Made by a program: the position numbers and the translations under genes
Assembly: GCF_019578655.1 (NCBI RefSeq)
Contig: NC_063259.1
Location: 12,552,489-12,616,488, forward strand
Source of the DNA: Ricinus communis
Lineage: Eukaryota; Streptophyta; Magnoliopsida; Malpighiales; Euphorbiaceae
Reading direction: 5' to 3'
Length of the DNA: 64,000 bases
Part shown: positions 9,599-19,430 of the stretch, piece by piece
Numbering within the stretch: the stretch's first letter is position 1
Layout: every line of letters starts with the position of its first letter
Notes under the pieces: generated by a model
Told to the model about the DNA's origin: nothing
Database searches by the model: none
The model's input: the letters and a program-made list of their open reading frames with translations, nothing else

Positions 9599-10402
9599 TT
9601 ATAAATCAGAAATTTTTCTTTGGACAAATTCATTTTGCAATTGGCTTTGGATTCTTTTGAAACCCATATCTTGTTTTAGGTGGAAAAGCTGGGTTTGTTT
9701 TCTTTTAATCAAAGCATTTATCTCAAAATTATAAATTGAGTGAGCTTTTATAAGATTGAGATTTCTCTTCTTGGGTTTTTCTAGAAAAGGAAAAACAATC
9801 TTTGAATCTTTAGCTTTAAAAATGATACCAACAATAGTTACTTTGAAAGGAGTAATTAAATTGATAAAAGGAGTTCCCAAAATAACAGTTTGCTGTAAAT
9901 TCTTTATAAGAATAAAAATATTTTTTAGAGCAATATTGTTTTTTAGAATTGCAGCTTCAGTTTTCCTCGCAATTCTGATCTTTGAACTATTGGCTGAAGT
10001 GAGCCTTTCTTTTATTTCTTGATGATATCTTTTAGGAACTAACTCATAATTAATACAGTTGAGGTTTGCTCCCGTATCAAACAAAGCTATAGTTTCTATT
10101 TGGAAATCATCAGGGAAAATGAGTTTTATTTGAATCAAATATTTTCTTGAGGTTATTTCTTTTAAAACATTAATGAAGTTTTCTAGGACATTTTCAGAAA
10201 CCTCAAGATTTTGAAAATCATTTTCTTCTTCAAAATCAGAATCACTATTTTGTTTAAGAATCAAGCTTTGAAGCAAAACAGAATCATTTTGTTGCTTTTC
10301 TTTCAACTCTTTGAGTTCAGCTTTGATGGTTTTAATTTCTTTTTGAAGTTCTTGGATAGTAGGGAGAGGGTTTTTTAGCTTTTTCCCTTTTTCCAAGATC
10401 AT
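9599..10402 (-). pseudogene. Viral aspartic protease domain
   Basis: The 267-codon frame has a coiled-coil-like N-terminus (LQKEIKTIKAELKELKEK), a Glu/Asp-rich segment, and then the protease. The active-site motif ALFDTGANLN is visible, as is the flap-to-C-lobe part ending TVILGTPFINLITPF. The C-terminal part runs toward RT in a different frame. The enzyme processes the viral polyprotein in caulimovirids. Confidence 0.82.
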
Positions 10403-10689
10403 AGTAAGATCATAGGTGTTCTTACTAGAAGAAGGGACGAGGGTTTCAGTTTTTAGAATTCAAGACTGTTTTTTGGATTTGAGGGTCATTAATATGCTTG
10501 ATGGCCTCAAAAAGAGCTTCTTGTTACCTAGTGAGCATATTAATATTCTTTGGAATATCATCTGATTCTGATTCATAATAATCGGATGAGGTTTTAATTT
10601 CATCAATTTAAAACTCTTCCTTATTCCTCATTATTCAAAAATTCTGATTCAGAGGAATCAACAAGAAGAGCTGAAATTTTGCCCAAAAT

Positions 10690-10791
10690 TTCTTCTTCTA
10701 TTTGGAGCTCGTGAACTTTTTTAGAGAACTTGCAATACTTTGAAGTGTGACCCTTTTTCGCACATTTGTAGCAAGTAATTTTGCTAAAATC
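10690..10791 (-). pseudogene. Coat-protein CCHC zinc knuckle
   Basis: Directly after the TAA ending the coat-protein ORF, and in the same frame, lies CYKCAKKGHTSKYC (10,732-10,773): a perfect C-x2-C-x4-H-x4-C knuckle. In caulimovirids and retroelements this binds the nucleic acid to be packaged. A single stop codon (10,792-10,794) separates it from the coat-protein frame. Confidence 0.85.
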
Positions 10792-11586
10792 TTATTTGGA
10801 ATTTTTTTTTAGAAATTTAGAAGAGGATGGACTTTTGTAAAAGTTCTCTTTGTTTTTGGGCGCTTTCCTATTTTTGAAAAAACGTTTTTTCTTAAAAGGT
10901 TTAGAAAAATCTTCTTTGCATTTTCCTTTGTAGGTAGGGGAAGGTTCTATGGGATTATACTCAAACTGGTTACAAAAACTACCTAGCTCCTGTCTAGTCT
11001 TCTTCATTTCCCATTTGAGTTGTCTTTGGAGTTTAAGGTCACGGCAAATTTTTAATCCCTCTTTCTGAGTAAGGCTAACTAATTCACCATAAGTGTAGAA
11101 ATCATAAGGGATCTGGCCATTATGGGCTTCTCTTATGGTATTCCTAACCCTTTCACCTAGTATCTTAGGTAAACCAGCTAAGAATTTTTCTTTCCAGAAA
11201 GGTTGGTTTGAATCTTCCCTAAGCATGTCTCTGGTCAGGAAAGTATCTTTATAAGCTTGGAAGTTGCTAAGTTTTTTGCAGGTTAGATTACTGAGAAGCT
11301 CAGCATTCTTATCTTTTAGAAGAGAAGGGTCTCTTATGAAATGGAGGGAAATCGTCAAGATTAATGTTGACACGGCATCCTCAATAGGATTTCCTAGCTC
11401 ATCTAAGATGGGGGTCCCTTCTATGGTGGTTTGGATGGCACCTACGATTTGGAGCTGCTGTGCTTGTGTGAGATGGTAATCCCACCATCCTTTAAGCTGG
11501 CCAGAAAATCCAGCTATAAGGAGCTCAGCAATGGCTCTATCGGAGGTACCGCTTTGGGTTTTGTATGCATTGGCTGCCATGGTCAT
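10792..11586 (-). pseudogene. Viral coat protein, lower copy
   Basis: The 264-codon frame carries the caulimovirid capsid core, with LKGWWDYHLTQAQQ, FLTRDMLREDS, FWKEKFLAGLPK and YGELVSLTQKEGLK, and ends in a strongly basic Lys/Phe-rich tail before the knuckle. In-frame sequence upstream (to about 11,940) also reads as coat protein and is cut off by a TAA at about 11,591. The ATG at 11,586 is therefore an internal Met, not the real start. The same core is duplicated at 13,026-13,593. Confidence 0.8.
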
Positions 11587-12757
11587 CTGTTATAAGAGAC
11601 TAAGAATGTTGTATTCTGACATTCTATCTATATTCCATTCATAGACGGAAGAGGCATTGAATCTAGATTGGGTGAGGATATTATTTCTATTTTCTATTCC
11701 TAAATCTAGGGCAGTATTCCTAGAAGTATGCCAAGTCAATCTAGGGGCTTGCCATCCCAATCTGTTGATGTTGGAAGGTTTTTCAGTGACACTTTCAAGC
11801 TCTGAATCATTGGATTCATTGCTTTGGGCTTGATCTATAGCACTGATATTCCTACTGCTTTGAGGAGTATCGGGTACTAGGTTTTTGGAGGACTCAGAAG
11901 TGGCTAATTTGCTAAGCTGTTCCCTAACCTCTCTAGCAAACTCAGTTTGCTTTTGAAATTGGTCTTGACTAGGCTTTGAGATCTGGTAGGGTTTGAAGAC
12001 TGGGATTTTGAGCTTTTCTGTTTGGCTTACCTCTCTTGGATGACCAGTGTTGGGGATTGGAGAGGTGAAGACTGTAGGAGGTTTTTGAATTTGGCTTTCT
12101 ATCCTAACAACTATTTCCCTATTGTGTTAAGATAGGTATTTGAGAAATTAATCTGCTGAACAATATTCTTGACATTTTTCTCAAGCTCCTCTCCTATTAA
12201 TTTGTAAGGTGCGGCTTCTATTTCGTTCTCTCTATAAGAAATGGTTATTTTCCTAAGGGGAGGATGTTCAGACTGGATGGTTTGGTTTTCTTCGACCTTT
12301 CACTCTGGAGTCTTATTCCTTACAGTAACAGGACTAATGAGTTTTTCTTTGAAAGGATAAAGAATACTATTTTCTTTGCAATAAATCTGAAACCAATCAA
12401 AAAATTTGATTTGGATTCTGTTTTGTATGCAAAATTGGTAGTATCCTTCTTGGATACTGTCCTTTTCTTGTAGAAAATGTTTAAAAAACAAAAGTTTTTT
12501 GGAATGGTTTTTCTTTGAATAGAAATCTTCATGTAAAAGCTTTTTATTGATTTGAAAATCTTTTGAAATCATGTTGATTTCTGCTTCCAGATTTTGGGTT
12601 ATTGCAGATGGTGATGGTGAAGAGGGGGTAGAGACAATCTCTATATCATCATCCTTTTTTGATTCATTGTAAACAAGTCTAGGGATATTGCTTTGGTAAT
12701 CAACATTTTGTAATATGGTGTTTGAGCTTGGTATATCAGATGTTGAAAATCTTGGTT
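11587..12757 (-). pseudogene. Viral movement-protein/coat-protein linker, lower copy (degenerate)
   Basis: This aligns with 13,594-14,490 of the upper copy. The 90-codon frame 12,572-12,300 matches the upper linker (FQINKKLLHEDFYSKKNH versus FQIDKKLLHEDFYSKKNH). The rest is scattered over frames. The match to virus begins abruptly at about 12,757, where host sequence starting ATATATTCACTTTATCC abuts it, so this copy lacks the movement protein. Confidence 0.7.
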
Positions 12758-12944
12758 ATGTTTATATATATTCACTTTATCCATTCCCCTTTTACTTTTC
12801 TCTCAATTTTTTTTCATTCTTTCTTCGATTTCTTTCTCATTTCTTAACCAAATTCTGCAAAATGAGTCTTGACATGGCAGTCTTGTCTTGTATTGATAAT
12901 CGGCCTATCTAGAAACTAAAGTGTAATTTTTGATAGGTCAGTTT

Positions 12945-13012
<68 letters not shown>

Positions 13013-13102
13013 ATCCATTTTCCCTTTACTTTTCTCTCAAATTTTTTTTCACTCTTTCTTCGATTTCTTTCTCATTTCTTAACCAAATTAAGAAATGAGA
13101 TA
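12757..13102. other. Host DNA island with (TA)n between the two viral pieces
   Basis: The stretch begins TTCACTTTATCCATTCCC, runs through TTGTATTGATAATCGGCC (similar to 6,007-6,130), reaches a pure TA tract (12,951-13,005), and then repeats the TTATCCATTT...CTCTCAAATTTTTTTTCAC segment (13,006-13,092). The same pyrimidine-rich segment follows the (TA)n at 16,393-16,421. These are three copies of one host junction sequence. Confidence 0.7.
12951..13005. repeat. (TA)n microsatellite
   Basis: A 55-base uninterrupted TA dinucleotide tract lies within the host island between the viral pieces. AT-dinucleotide tracts are known integration-associated flanks of some endogenous pararetroviruses. Confidence 0.95.
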
Positions 13103-13593
13103 CTGCATCCTCAATTGGATTTCCTAATTCATCTAATATGGGAGTTCCTTCCACTGTGGTTTGGATAGCACCTAGGATTTGGAGCTGTTGTGCTTGAGTG
13201 AGATGGTAATCCCACCATCCTTGCCCGGCCGGAAAATCCAACTATCAGGAGCTCAGCAATGGCTCTATCAGAGGTACCGCTTTGGGTTTTGTAGGCATTA
13301 GCTGCCATGGTCATCTGCTGTAAGAGACCAAGGATATTGTATTCAGACATTCCATCTATATTCCATTCATAGACGGAGGAGGCATTGAATCTAGACTGGG
13401 TTAGGATGTTGTTCCTATTTTCAATTCCTAGATCTGGAGCAGTACTCCTAGGAGTATGCCAGGTTAATCTAGGGGCTTGTAATCCCAATCTGTTGATGTT
13501 GGAGGGTTTTTCAAGCTCTGAATCATTAGATTCATCGCTTTGGGCTTGATCTAGGGCACTGATATTCCTACTGCTTTGAGGAGTATCTGGCAC
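13026..13593 (-). pseudogene. Viral coat protein N-terminal part, upper copy (truncated)
   Basis: The frame 13,593-13,129 reads PRLTWHTPRSTAPDLGIENR and VYEWNIDGMSEYN, closely matching the lower copy. A frameshift near 13,225 moves the core GWWDYHLTQAQQ into the overlapping frame 13,241-13,026. Viral homology ends at about 13,100, where host DNA starts, so the capsid C-terminus and everything downstream are absent from this copy. Confidence 0.78.
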
Positions 13594-13737
13594 TAGATTT
13601 TTGGAAGACTCAGAGGTTGCTAATTTGCTTAGCTGTTCTCTAACTGCTTTAGCAAACTTAGTTTGCTTTTGGAAATGGTCTTGGTTGGGCTTTGAGATCT
13701 AGTATGGTTTGAAAACTGGATTTTTAAGCTTTTCTGA

Positions 13738-14832
13738 CTAGTTTGACTCTTTTGGATGACCGGTGCTGGGGATTGGAGAGGTCAAGACTACATGAGGCTT
13801 TTGGATATGGTTTTCTAACCTGACCAACTGTTTTCCTATAGTGTGAAGACATGTGTTCGAGAAATTGTTCTGCTGAACAATGTTCTTGACATTCTTTTCT
13901 AGGTCTTCTCCTACCAGTTTGTAAGGTGTAGCTTCTATCTCATTTTCTCCATAGGGAATGGTTATCTTCCTAAGGGGAGGATGATCAAACTGGACGGTTA
14001 GGTTTTCTCCTACCTTCCACTCAGGGGCTTTGTTCCTTACTGTGACAGGACTAATGAGCTTTTCTTTGAAAGGATAAAGGATACCATTTTCTTTGCAATA
14101 GATTTGAAACCAATCAAAAAATTTGATTTGGGCTTTGTTTTGAATGCAAAATTGATAGTATCTTTCTTGAATACTATCTTTTTCTTGCAAAAAATTCTTA
14201 AAAAACTAAAGTTTTTTAAGATGGTTTTTCTTTGAATAGAAATCTTCATGCAAAAGTTTTTTATCTATTTGAAAATCTTTTGAAATCATGTTGATCTCTG
14301 CTTCAAGATTTTGGGTTATGGCTGATGGTGATGGTGAAGAAGGAGTAGAGGTAATCTCTATATTGTCATCATCTTGCTTTGGATCATTGTAAACTGGTCT
14401 GGGGATATTGCTTTGGTAATCAACATTCTGAAGTATATTGTTTGGAACATCAGATGTTGAAAATCTGGGTTGTGTTTGAGATGGAGTTGGTTCTTTGTAA
14501 GGAGCATAAATAACAGAAGGTATTTTGGATACCCTTCCAATATCTATGGTCGATGTTGAAGAACCATCATCAGAAAATCGAGAGAAGGTTGATTTTCTGT
14601 TGAATGTAAGCTTTACTTTTCCATCTGGGAATTGGGTTATGTGTTTGAGGTTTGTATTTGGTTCTGTTTGCTTTGGTGATACAGGTTGAGTTGCACCTTC
14701 GAGGATCCATTCATCTGGAAGAGATGTCTTTCCATTGAATGGTTTTTGGAATGGTTGCGTTTGATTTGGATAGATCTGTTTGAAGGAACATGGTTTCTCC
14801 TTTTGGTGAATGGAGCTTGTGTTTGGAGCCAA
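13738..14832 (-). pseudogene. Viral linker region between movement and coat protein, upper copy
   Basis: Two frames in the same phase (14,832-14,206 and 14,190-13,738) are separated by one TAG at 14,206-14,208 and end at a TAG near 13,738. The first overlaps the end of the movement-protein frame by about 120 bases in another phase, implying a frameshift. Content is Ser/Thr/Pro-rich, low complexity in places (TSTPSSPSPSA), then charged. It is part of the single polyprotein in related viruses; its exact role is not known to me. Confidence 0.65.
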
Positions 14833-15472
14833 AAGCAGAAATCATAGCTTTGTAATGAATCTTGAAAATTAATGCTATCGGAATAGATCCTTCAAGCATT
14901 TTGTAATTATGTATCTTTATTTGAAGAACAATGCTCTTTAAAACATTTTTATCATTTAAAGAAATTGTAATGTTTGGAAAATAATTAAAAGAAATAGGTC
15001 CTTTATTGAGGCTCGACTCAACAGTACCTAACAAGGAATCATAAAAATTTATAAATCTAGCATCCCTAAGGACTGCTAAAATGGAGGTGTCTAAACCTTC
15101 TCTGGTAAGGGGCTTTATTCCTACCTGGACAAGGCCTATGTGGATATACTTATAATCCTTTTCCATATGCTTTTGGAGGGTCTTTGGATTTAAAAGATAA
15201 ATTTCTTCAAAAGGCTTTGAAATTTGAATATCTCTTTCTTTAGTTTTGATTGTGAAATCAGTTTTGAAGAGAGGAAACTTTGAAAACTCATAAATTTGTT
15301 TCTTTTGGACTTTGGATATTTCCCAATCATCAATATACTTTGTAAAATCTTCAATAGTGATTTCATCACTATTTACTAGACCTTTGTACCTCGATGATTC
15401 AGAGGCAGAAGAATTTGAGAAAGAAGAAGATCTACAGAAAAGTGGTTCTAAATTCGTTTTAAAATAAACCAA
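14711..15472 (-). CDS. Viral movement protein domain (30K superfamily), longest intact viral frame
   Basis: This 253-codon frame has no internal stop. After a Ser-rich N-terminus (LFCRSSSFSNSSASESS) comes the 30K-type core: YIHIGLVQVGIKPLTREG, LAVLRDARFINFYDSLLG and GPISFNYFPNITISLND, matching caulimovirid movement proteins that carry virus through plasmodesmata. The C-terminus runs into the linker through a frameshift near 14,711-14,832. The start is the first Met; the primer site lies 173 bases upstream. It is an old genomic copy and expression is not implied. The first 60 codons are duplicated at 15,857-16,039. Confidence 0.8.
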   Translation of the reverse strand: MVYFKTNLEPLFCRSSSFSNSSASESSRYKGLVNSDEITIEDFTKYIDDWEISKVQKKQIYEFSKFPLFKTDFTIKTKERDIQISKPFEEIYLLNPKTLQKHMEKDYKYIHIGLVQVGIKPLTREGLDTSILAVLRDARFINFYDSLLGTVESSLNKGPISFNYFPNITISLNDKNVLKSIVLQIKIHNYKMLEGSIPIALIFKIHYKAMISAFGSKHKLHSPKGETMFLQTDLSKSNATIPKTIQWKDISSR

Positions 15473-15644
15473 AATGACTTTCTAAACAAACATGAACCAG
15501 GCTCTCGCTTTACTGCCCTTACACCGGCGGGACTTACTACTACACAAAAAATGAACAATGCTTGTTTATCAGAAATATGATGCAGTTTAAAATGAGTTTA
15601 AAATCTTTTTTATGTAGATATGCTTCTAATCCCGGAACCCAATA

Positions 15645-15657
15645 GGCTCTGATACCA
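15645..15657 (-). other. Viral tRNA-Met primer-binding site, copy 1
   Basis: TGGTATCAGAGCC on the minus strand, complementary to the 3' end of plant initiator tRNA-Met, lies upstream of the movement-protein frame. It marks position 1 of the circular viral map. It is not itself a tRNA gene. Confidence 0.85.
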
Positions 15658-15845
15658 ACTTAGAACAAAACTCAGAAACAGATCAGAAGATCAACAAGTT
15701 TCTGATGTGCAGGATCCTCAGACGAGGCAAGCACAGAGCATACGCTTGATGATAAAGAAGATGATAGATGAAGAAGATGAACTTTAAACTTTATTGATGA
15801 TTATAGACTTTGAACATAAACAAATATACAAGCTTTGAAATAAAC

Positions 15846-16039
15846 TTTGGAAACTTTTAAATTTGTTTCTTTTGGACTTTGGGTATTTCCCAATCATCAA
15901 TATGCTTTGTAAAATCTTCAATAGTGATTTCTTCACTATTTACTAGACCTTTGTACCTCGATGATTCAGAGGCAAAAGAATTTGAGAAAGAAGAAGATCT
16001 ACAGAAAAATGGTTCTAAATTCATTTTAAAATAAACCAA
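15846..16039 (-). pseudogene. Duplicated N-terminus of the movement-protein frame
   Basis: Sixty codons are nearly identical to the start of the 15,472 frame (same LNSEEITIEDFTK-like segment with few substitutions). The frame is cut at about 15,850, where the sequence switches to the R-like segment of the next viral copy. It shows that a second, tandem partial genome unit was present. Confidence 0.75.
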
Positions 16040-16211
16040 AATGACTTAAACAAACATGAACCACGCTCTCAGCTTTACTGCCCTTACACCGGCGGGACTT
16101 ACTACTGCGCAAAAAAATGAACAATGCTTGTTTATTAAAAATATGATGCAGTTTAAAATGAGTTTAAAATCTTTTTTTATGTAGATATGCTTCTAATCCC
16201 GGAAACCAATT

Positions 16212-16224
16212 GGCTCTGATACCA
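16212..16224 (-). other. Viral tRNA-Met primer-binding site, copy 2
   Basis: A second TGGTATCAGAGCC lies 567 bases from the first, with the same surrounding leader (CACCGGCGGGACTTACTAC follows in both, at 15,530 and 16,090). Two primer sites in direct orientation indicate a tandem or terminally redundant viral integration. Confidence 0.82.
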
Positions 16225-16387
16225 ACTTAGAACAAAACTCAGAAACAGATCAGAAGATCAACAAGTTTCTGATGTGCAGGATCCTCAGACAAGGCAAGCA
16301 CAGAGCATACGCTTGATGATAAAGAAGATGATAGATGAAGAAGATGAACTTTAAACTTTATTGATGATTATAGACTTTGAACATAAA

Positions 16388-16392
<5 letters not shown>

Positions 16393-16421
<29 letters not shown>
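16393..16421. repeat. (TA)n microsatellite at the outer viral boundary
   Basis: A 29-base TA tract directly abuts the R-like viral segment (which ends ...GAACATAAAAAAAT at about 16,392). It is followed by the same pyrimidine-rich host segment found at 13,006-13,092. This is the upstream junction of the viral locus. Confidence 0.9.
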
Positions 16422-16423
<2 letters not shown>

Positions 16424-17129
16424 TTTTATCCATTCATTATCCACTTTATCCATTCCTTTACTTTTCTCTCAAATTCCTTTTCACTCTTTTTTTGATTTCT
16501 TTCTCATTTCATAACCAAATTTTGCAAAATCAGTCTTGAAATGACGGTTTCATCTTATAGATTCTTGGGACGTACTCTAATTGCACTAAATTAGGAGTTT
16601 TCACTATTGATTTCTCCCCAAAATGACCTTGGGCTTGTAAAAAAGGGAGGAGATTTGAACACTCATCGGGCATTTTCGACCATCGAAGAGGTACTTTTAT
16701 TACATTAAATCTTATTTCCTGTGACTTATACACTAGATATATGCATTATATGCTCAAAACACATGAAATTTTGCAACGAAAGTTAACCAAAAAATCGTGC
16801 CCCAACCGAAAGAGCCGATAAGCTCTGTGCAGTGCCGTTTTGGCTTTGTGCTGGGTCGATCCACTCTGCACAATCTGAAACGACCATGCACAGGAAAAAA
16901 ACCAATTTTTTTGGGTTTTTTAACATAAAGTAGCAATAAATCAACAACATATTTACTTGTTTGGGGTCTTTATGTGTGTACATTGTCTTCATATACTTTT
17001 GTTCGTGCTTTTTCGAGAGTGATGTTGTATCGATCCGGTTCGCCATAAACTTTTGTAGTGCTCATGAGTGGTTCAATGAGCTATCGATCTCTATTTAGGC
17101 CTAGATTGGCTTATACTTGATTTCGCTGA
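16422..17129. other. Non-coding spacer between viral locus and PMD frame
   Basis: No coding capacity beyond chance ORFs is visible. The first 130 bases are the host junction segment shared with the viral island. At 16,812-16,880 there are GAGCCGATAAGCTCTGTGC-like motifs of the type that recur in the Tat LTRs, placing this within or next to the Tat element's 3' region. Confidence 0.5.
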
Positions 17130-18600
17130 TTTGTTGCTATACTTCCGTCAATCATCGGAAGGACGGATCACACTTCGTTCTACGCCCTACTAGAGAGGTG
17201 GATGGACACCACCCACACCTTCCACACTTCGATTGATGAGCTGACTCTTTCCCAACTTTCATTTGCTGCTATTATGTGGATAGATTTCATAGGTACGACT
17301 GTAACTTTTGATGACATGATTCATGATCACCGCTTTAATGTCCGGGAGCATTATATCACAGACTTACTCAGGCTCTTGCCGGCGTGCAAGAGCATATAGT
17401 ACTTAGCTTATCAGTGCATTCCTCTCTACGACAAGGGCTTCATGCCCCAGAATGCTCGAAAGGTCTATCAGTTGGCTCGGGCCTTCCTGGTAAATCTCTT
17501 TAGGGCTAACCTGTTTAGTGATTTAGAGAATTCACTGAACTTCCATTACTTGGCCCCTTTGTGAGATTTGGACCAGGTCTCCTCTTTTAATTAGGGATCT
17601 ACGGCTATTGCCTACCTGTACCACTAAATGGACATTATGGTGCGGGGAAGCAAGAGGATTTGCGGCTTCTGGCATGCAGTTCATGTAAGTTCTATCCATT
17701 CTAATTTCTTCAATTTGTGCATTCTTATTCTTGTGTAGCAGCTATTGGCTCTTACTTTACAAGTTTAGGACTTGGAGCTTGTTCTTATGGTGGGCTTATA
17801 GCCTATTAGCACTTCTCGAGCTTTCCTACGCTTAAGCCACTAGGGCTCGAGCATGAGCGTCCTTTTGGAATGGATGCAAGTCCATGTGCACTGCATGTGG
17901 ATTAGCTCCCTCACCTGAAAGAAGGTAAAAAGAAAATTTATTAGTTATATCTTTATTTTATAAGTTCTAGCTACTTACTTTTGCAATCTTCAAATTCGTA
18001 ATGATTGACTGGGCGAGCATTGTTATCAGGACCCCTACATGCTTTCTACTGCAGACCTTGATCACAAGAGGGTTCTCCTAGTTAGCCCTGCTTGTCGGGG
18101 TTAGTTCATGGGTGAGAGGATATATTGATGGGAGAGGGGGCCTAACAGAGATTGTATTCCATTATCTCCTATTTTTTTTCCATATTTTGGACTGTCGAGC
18201 TTGTCGGTGAGGAGCTGACTAGGAGTTTAGAGGGATTTGACGACTTCGAGGACCTCACCATCCGGTATTGTAGGATAGGCTACACCTCCTTCATTCCTTA
18301 GTTAATCGGGCCCATGCCACTTAATAATGACATCACGGCTCAAGTTTGTTCTTGACTTTGCTTGACTTTTCATTTTCTTTACTTTGCTTGATTATTCGTT
18401 TGGTTGTCATGCCATACTTCATTCGCCGTGCGCCCTCAACTCTTCAGACGAAAGAGGGATGGTCTATTTGTCGTTCTAGGCCTTTACATGTTCTGGGCTC
18501 CTCTACTAGTGCTGTAACTGAGGTGCCTCCCATAGTGATGCTAGATGTGTTGCCCCGGAGCAATGCTTTTGTCCTAGATCCAATGCTCTTACACTAGAGG
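17130..18600 (+). pseudogene. Plant mobile domain (PMD, MAIN-like) frame, antisense in the Tat element
   Basis: One frame reads HTSFYALLERWMDTTHTFHT then ELTLSQLSFAAIMWIDFIG, the hallmark start of plant mobile domains, and after a TAG at 17,397 continues without frameshift through YDKGFMPQNARKVYQLARAF, FRANLFSDLENSLNFHYLAP and DLDQVSSFN, with stops at about 17,561, 17,597 and 17,624. Later parts (17,780-17,900 and 18,030-18,330) show fainter similarity, as if separated by introns. PMD proteins occur as host nuclear factors (MAIN/MAIL) and inside Ty3 and Mutator-like transposons. Here it lies downstream of, and opposite to, a Tat integrase. Confidence 0.7.
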
Positions 18601-19430
18601 CCCCTTGGTACCATAGAGCATCGACTTCCATGGAGCACTACCTTCCACTGGAGTTTACTCTGTGCACTTGTAAGGATGTAAGTTGTATTCCCTTTTGATA
18701 CTTCATATGTTTGCAATTCTTGAAATGTTAGTAACATATAAACATGATCACACATGTCTAGAGAGAACAGTTCGAGCACGTACATTGGCTGGTCGGTGAT
18801 GCGAGGAGGCAGTTCTTCATCCTTGGCGAGGACTAGTGAGTAAGAATCAAAATAAATTATAAAATGCAAATTGTATGCATGTATGAAATGTAATAACTAA
18901 TCTCCTTTTGGATTTTCTTCGATAGGAACACGAGAGTATGCATAGGCATATAGATGATCGACAACGCCAAATCAAGGCCAGCAGCACAGGATCGATACTT
19001 TGACGCTTTAGTTGTCTACTTTTGGACCCAAGGGACGGACATCTACTCCGATGAGGGGATGAGAGACTCGGGGAGAGACCTCACCTTTTGATTTTTCTGC
19101 CATTTTATGTATTTTTTCTTTTCAATGCCTTTCTATAAAACTCAACTTTTTTGAGATATAAAATTATGTACTTTGATGTTTAAATCCATGCATTGTTATC
19201 ATTTTCTTCTTAATATTGTATATTTTGGGTATAAACATGTCCCTAGATCAAGAAAACGCCAAAAATCCCTTAAAATTTTGTGAAATCTCCTAATGACATC
19301 ACATAGTCGATCCAGTTGTGTGCTAGGCCGATTCGATTGTGCGCATAGCCGATCGACTGTATGGTTTGCCAATTCGGCTCTACAATTGTAGAGTTCAAAT
19401 TAAATTTCGATTGGAGGCCTTTAAATATGC
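18601..19430 (+). other. Spacer between PMD and DUF7745 frames
   Basis: The region may hold the decayed end of the PMD gene (18,930-19,080). A block at 19,300-19,390 contains GCCGAT/ATCGGC-type motifs shared with the Tat LTRs. No intact coding region is visible. Confidence 0.4.

Larger units (their letters stand above)
6146..16392 (-). mobile_element. Endogenous pararetrovirus locus (Caulimoviridae), rearranged and broken
   Basis: Domain order on the minus strand is movement protein, coat protein, CCHC zinc knuckle, aspartic protease, RT, RNase H, then an unknown ORF and an intergenic promoter region. This order, a TGGTATCAGAGCC tRNA-Met primer site and the absence of integrase and true LTRs identify a caulimovirid. 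Genus is uncertain; florendovirus or petuvirus are the best guesses. It consists of an upper piece (13,099-16,392) and a lower piece (6,146-12,757) that overlap in viral content (linker to coat protein) and are separated by host DNA with a (TA)n tract. Multiple stops and frameshifts interrupt every frame. Confidence 0.85.

Noticed and set aside
9756..10022. Plus-strand 88-codon ORF
   Set aside because: It is the shadow of the viral protease frame on the other strand.
14711..15472. Intact movement-protein frame as evidence of a replication-competent virus
   Set aside because: All other viral frames are broken by stops and frameshifts and the genome is split and partly duplicated; a single open frame does not make a functional genome.
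15645..15657. TGGTATCAGAGCC sequences as possible tRNA genes
   Set aside because: They are primer-binding sites complementary to the tRNA 3' end; no cloverleaf can be built around them. The same holds at 16,212 and 25,599.
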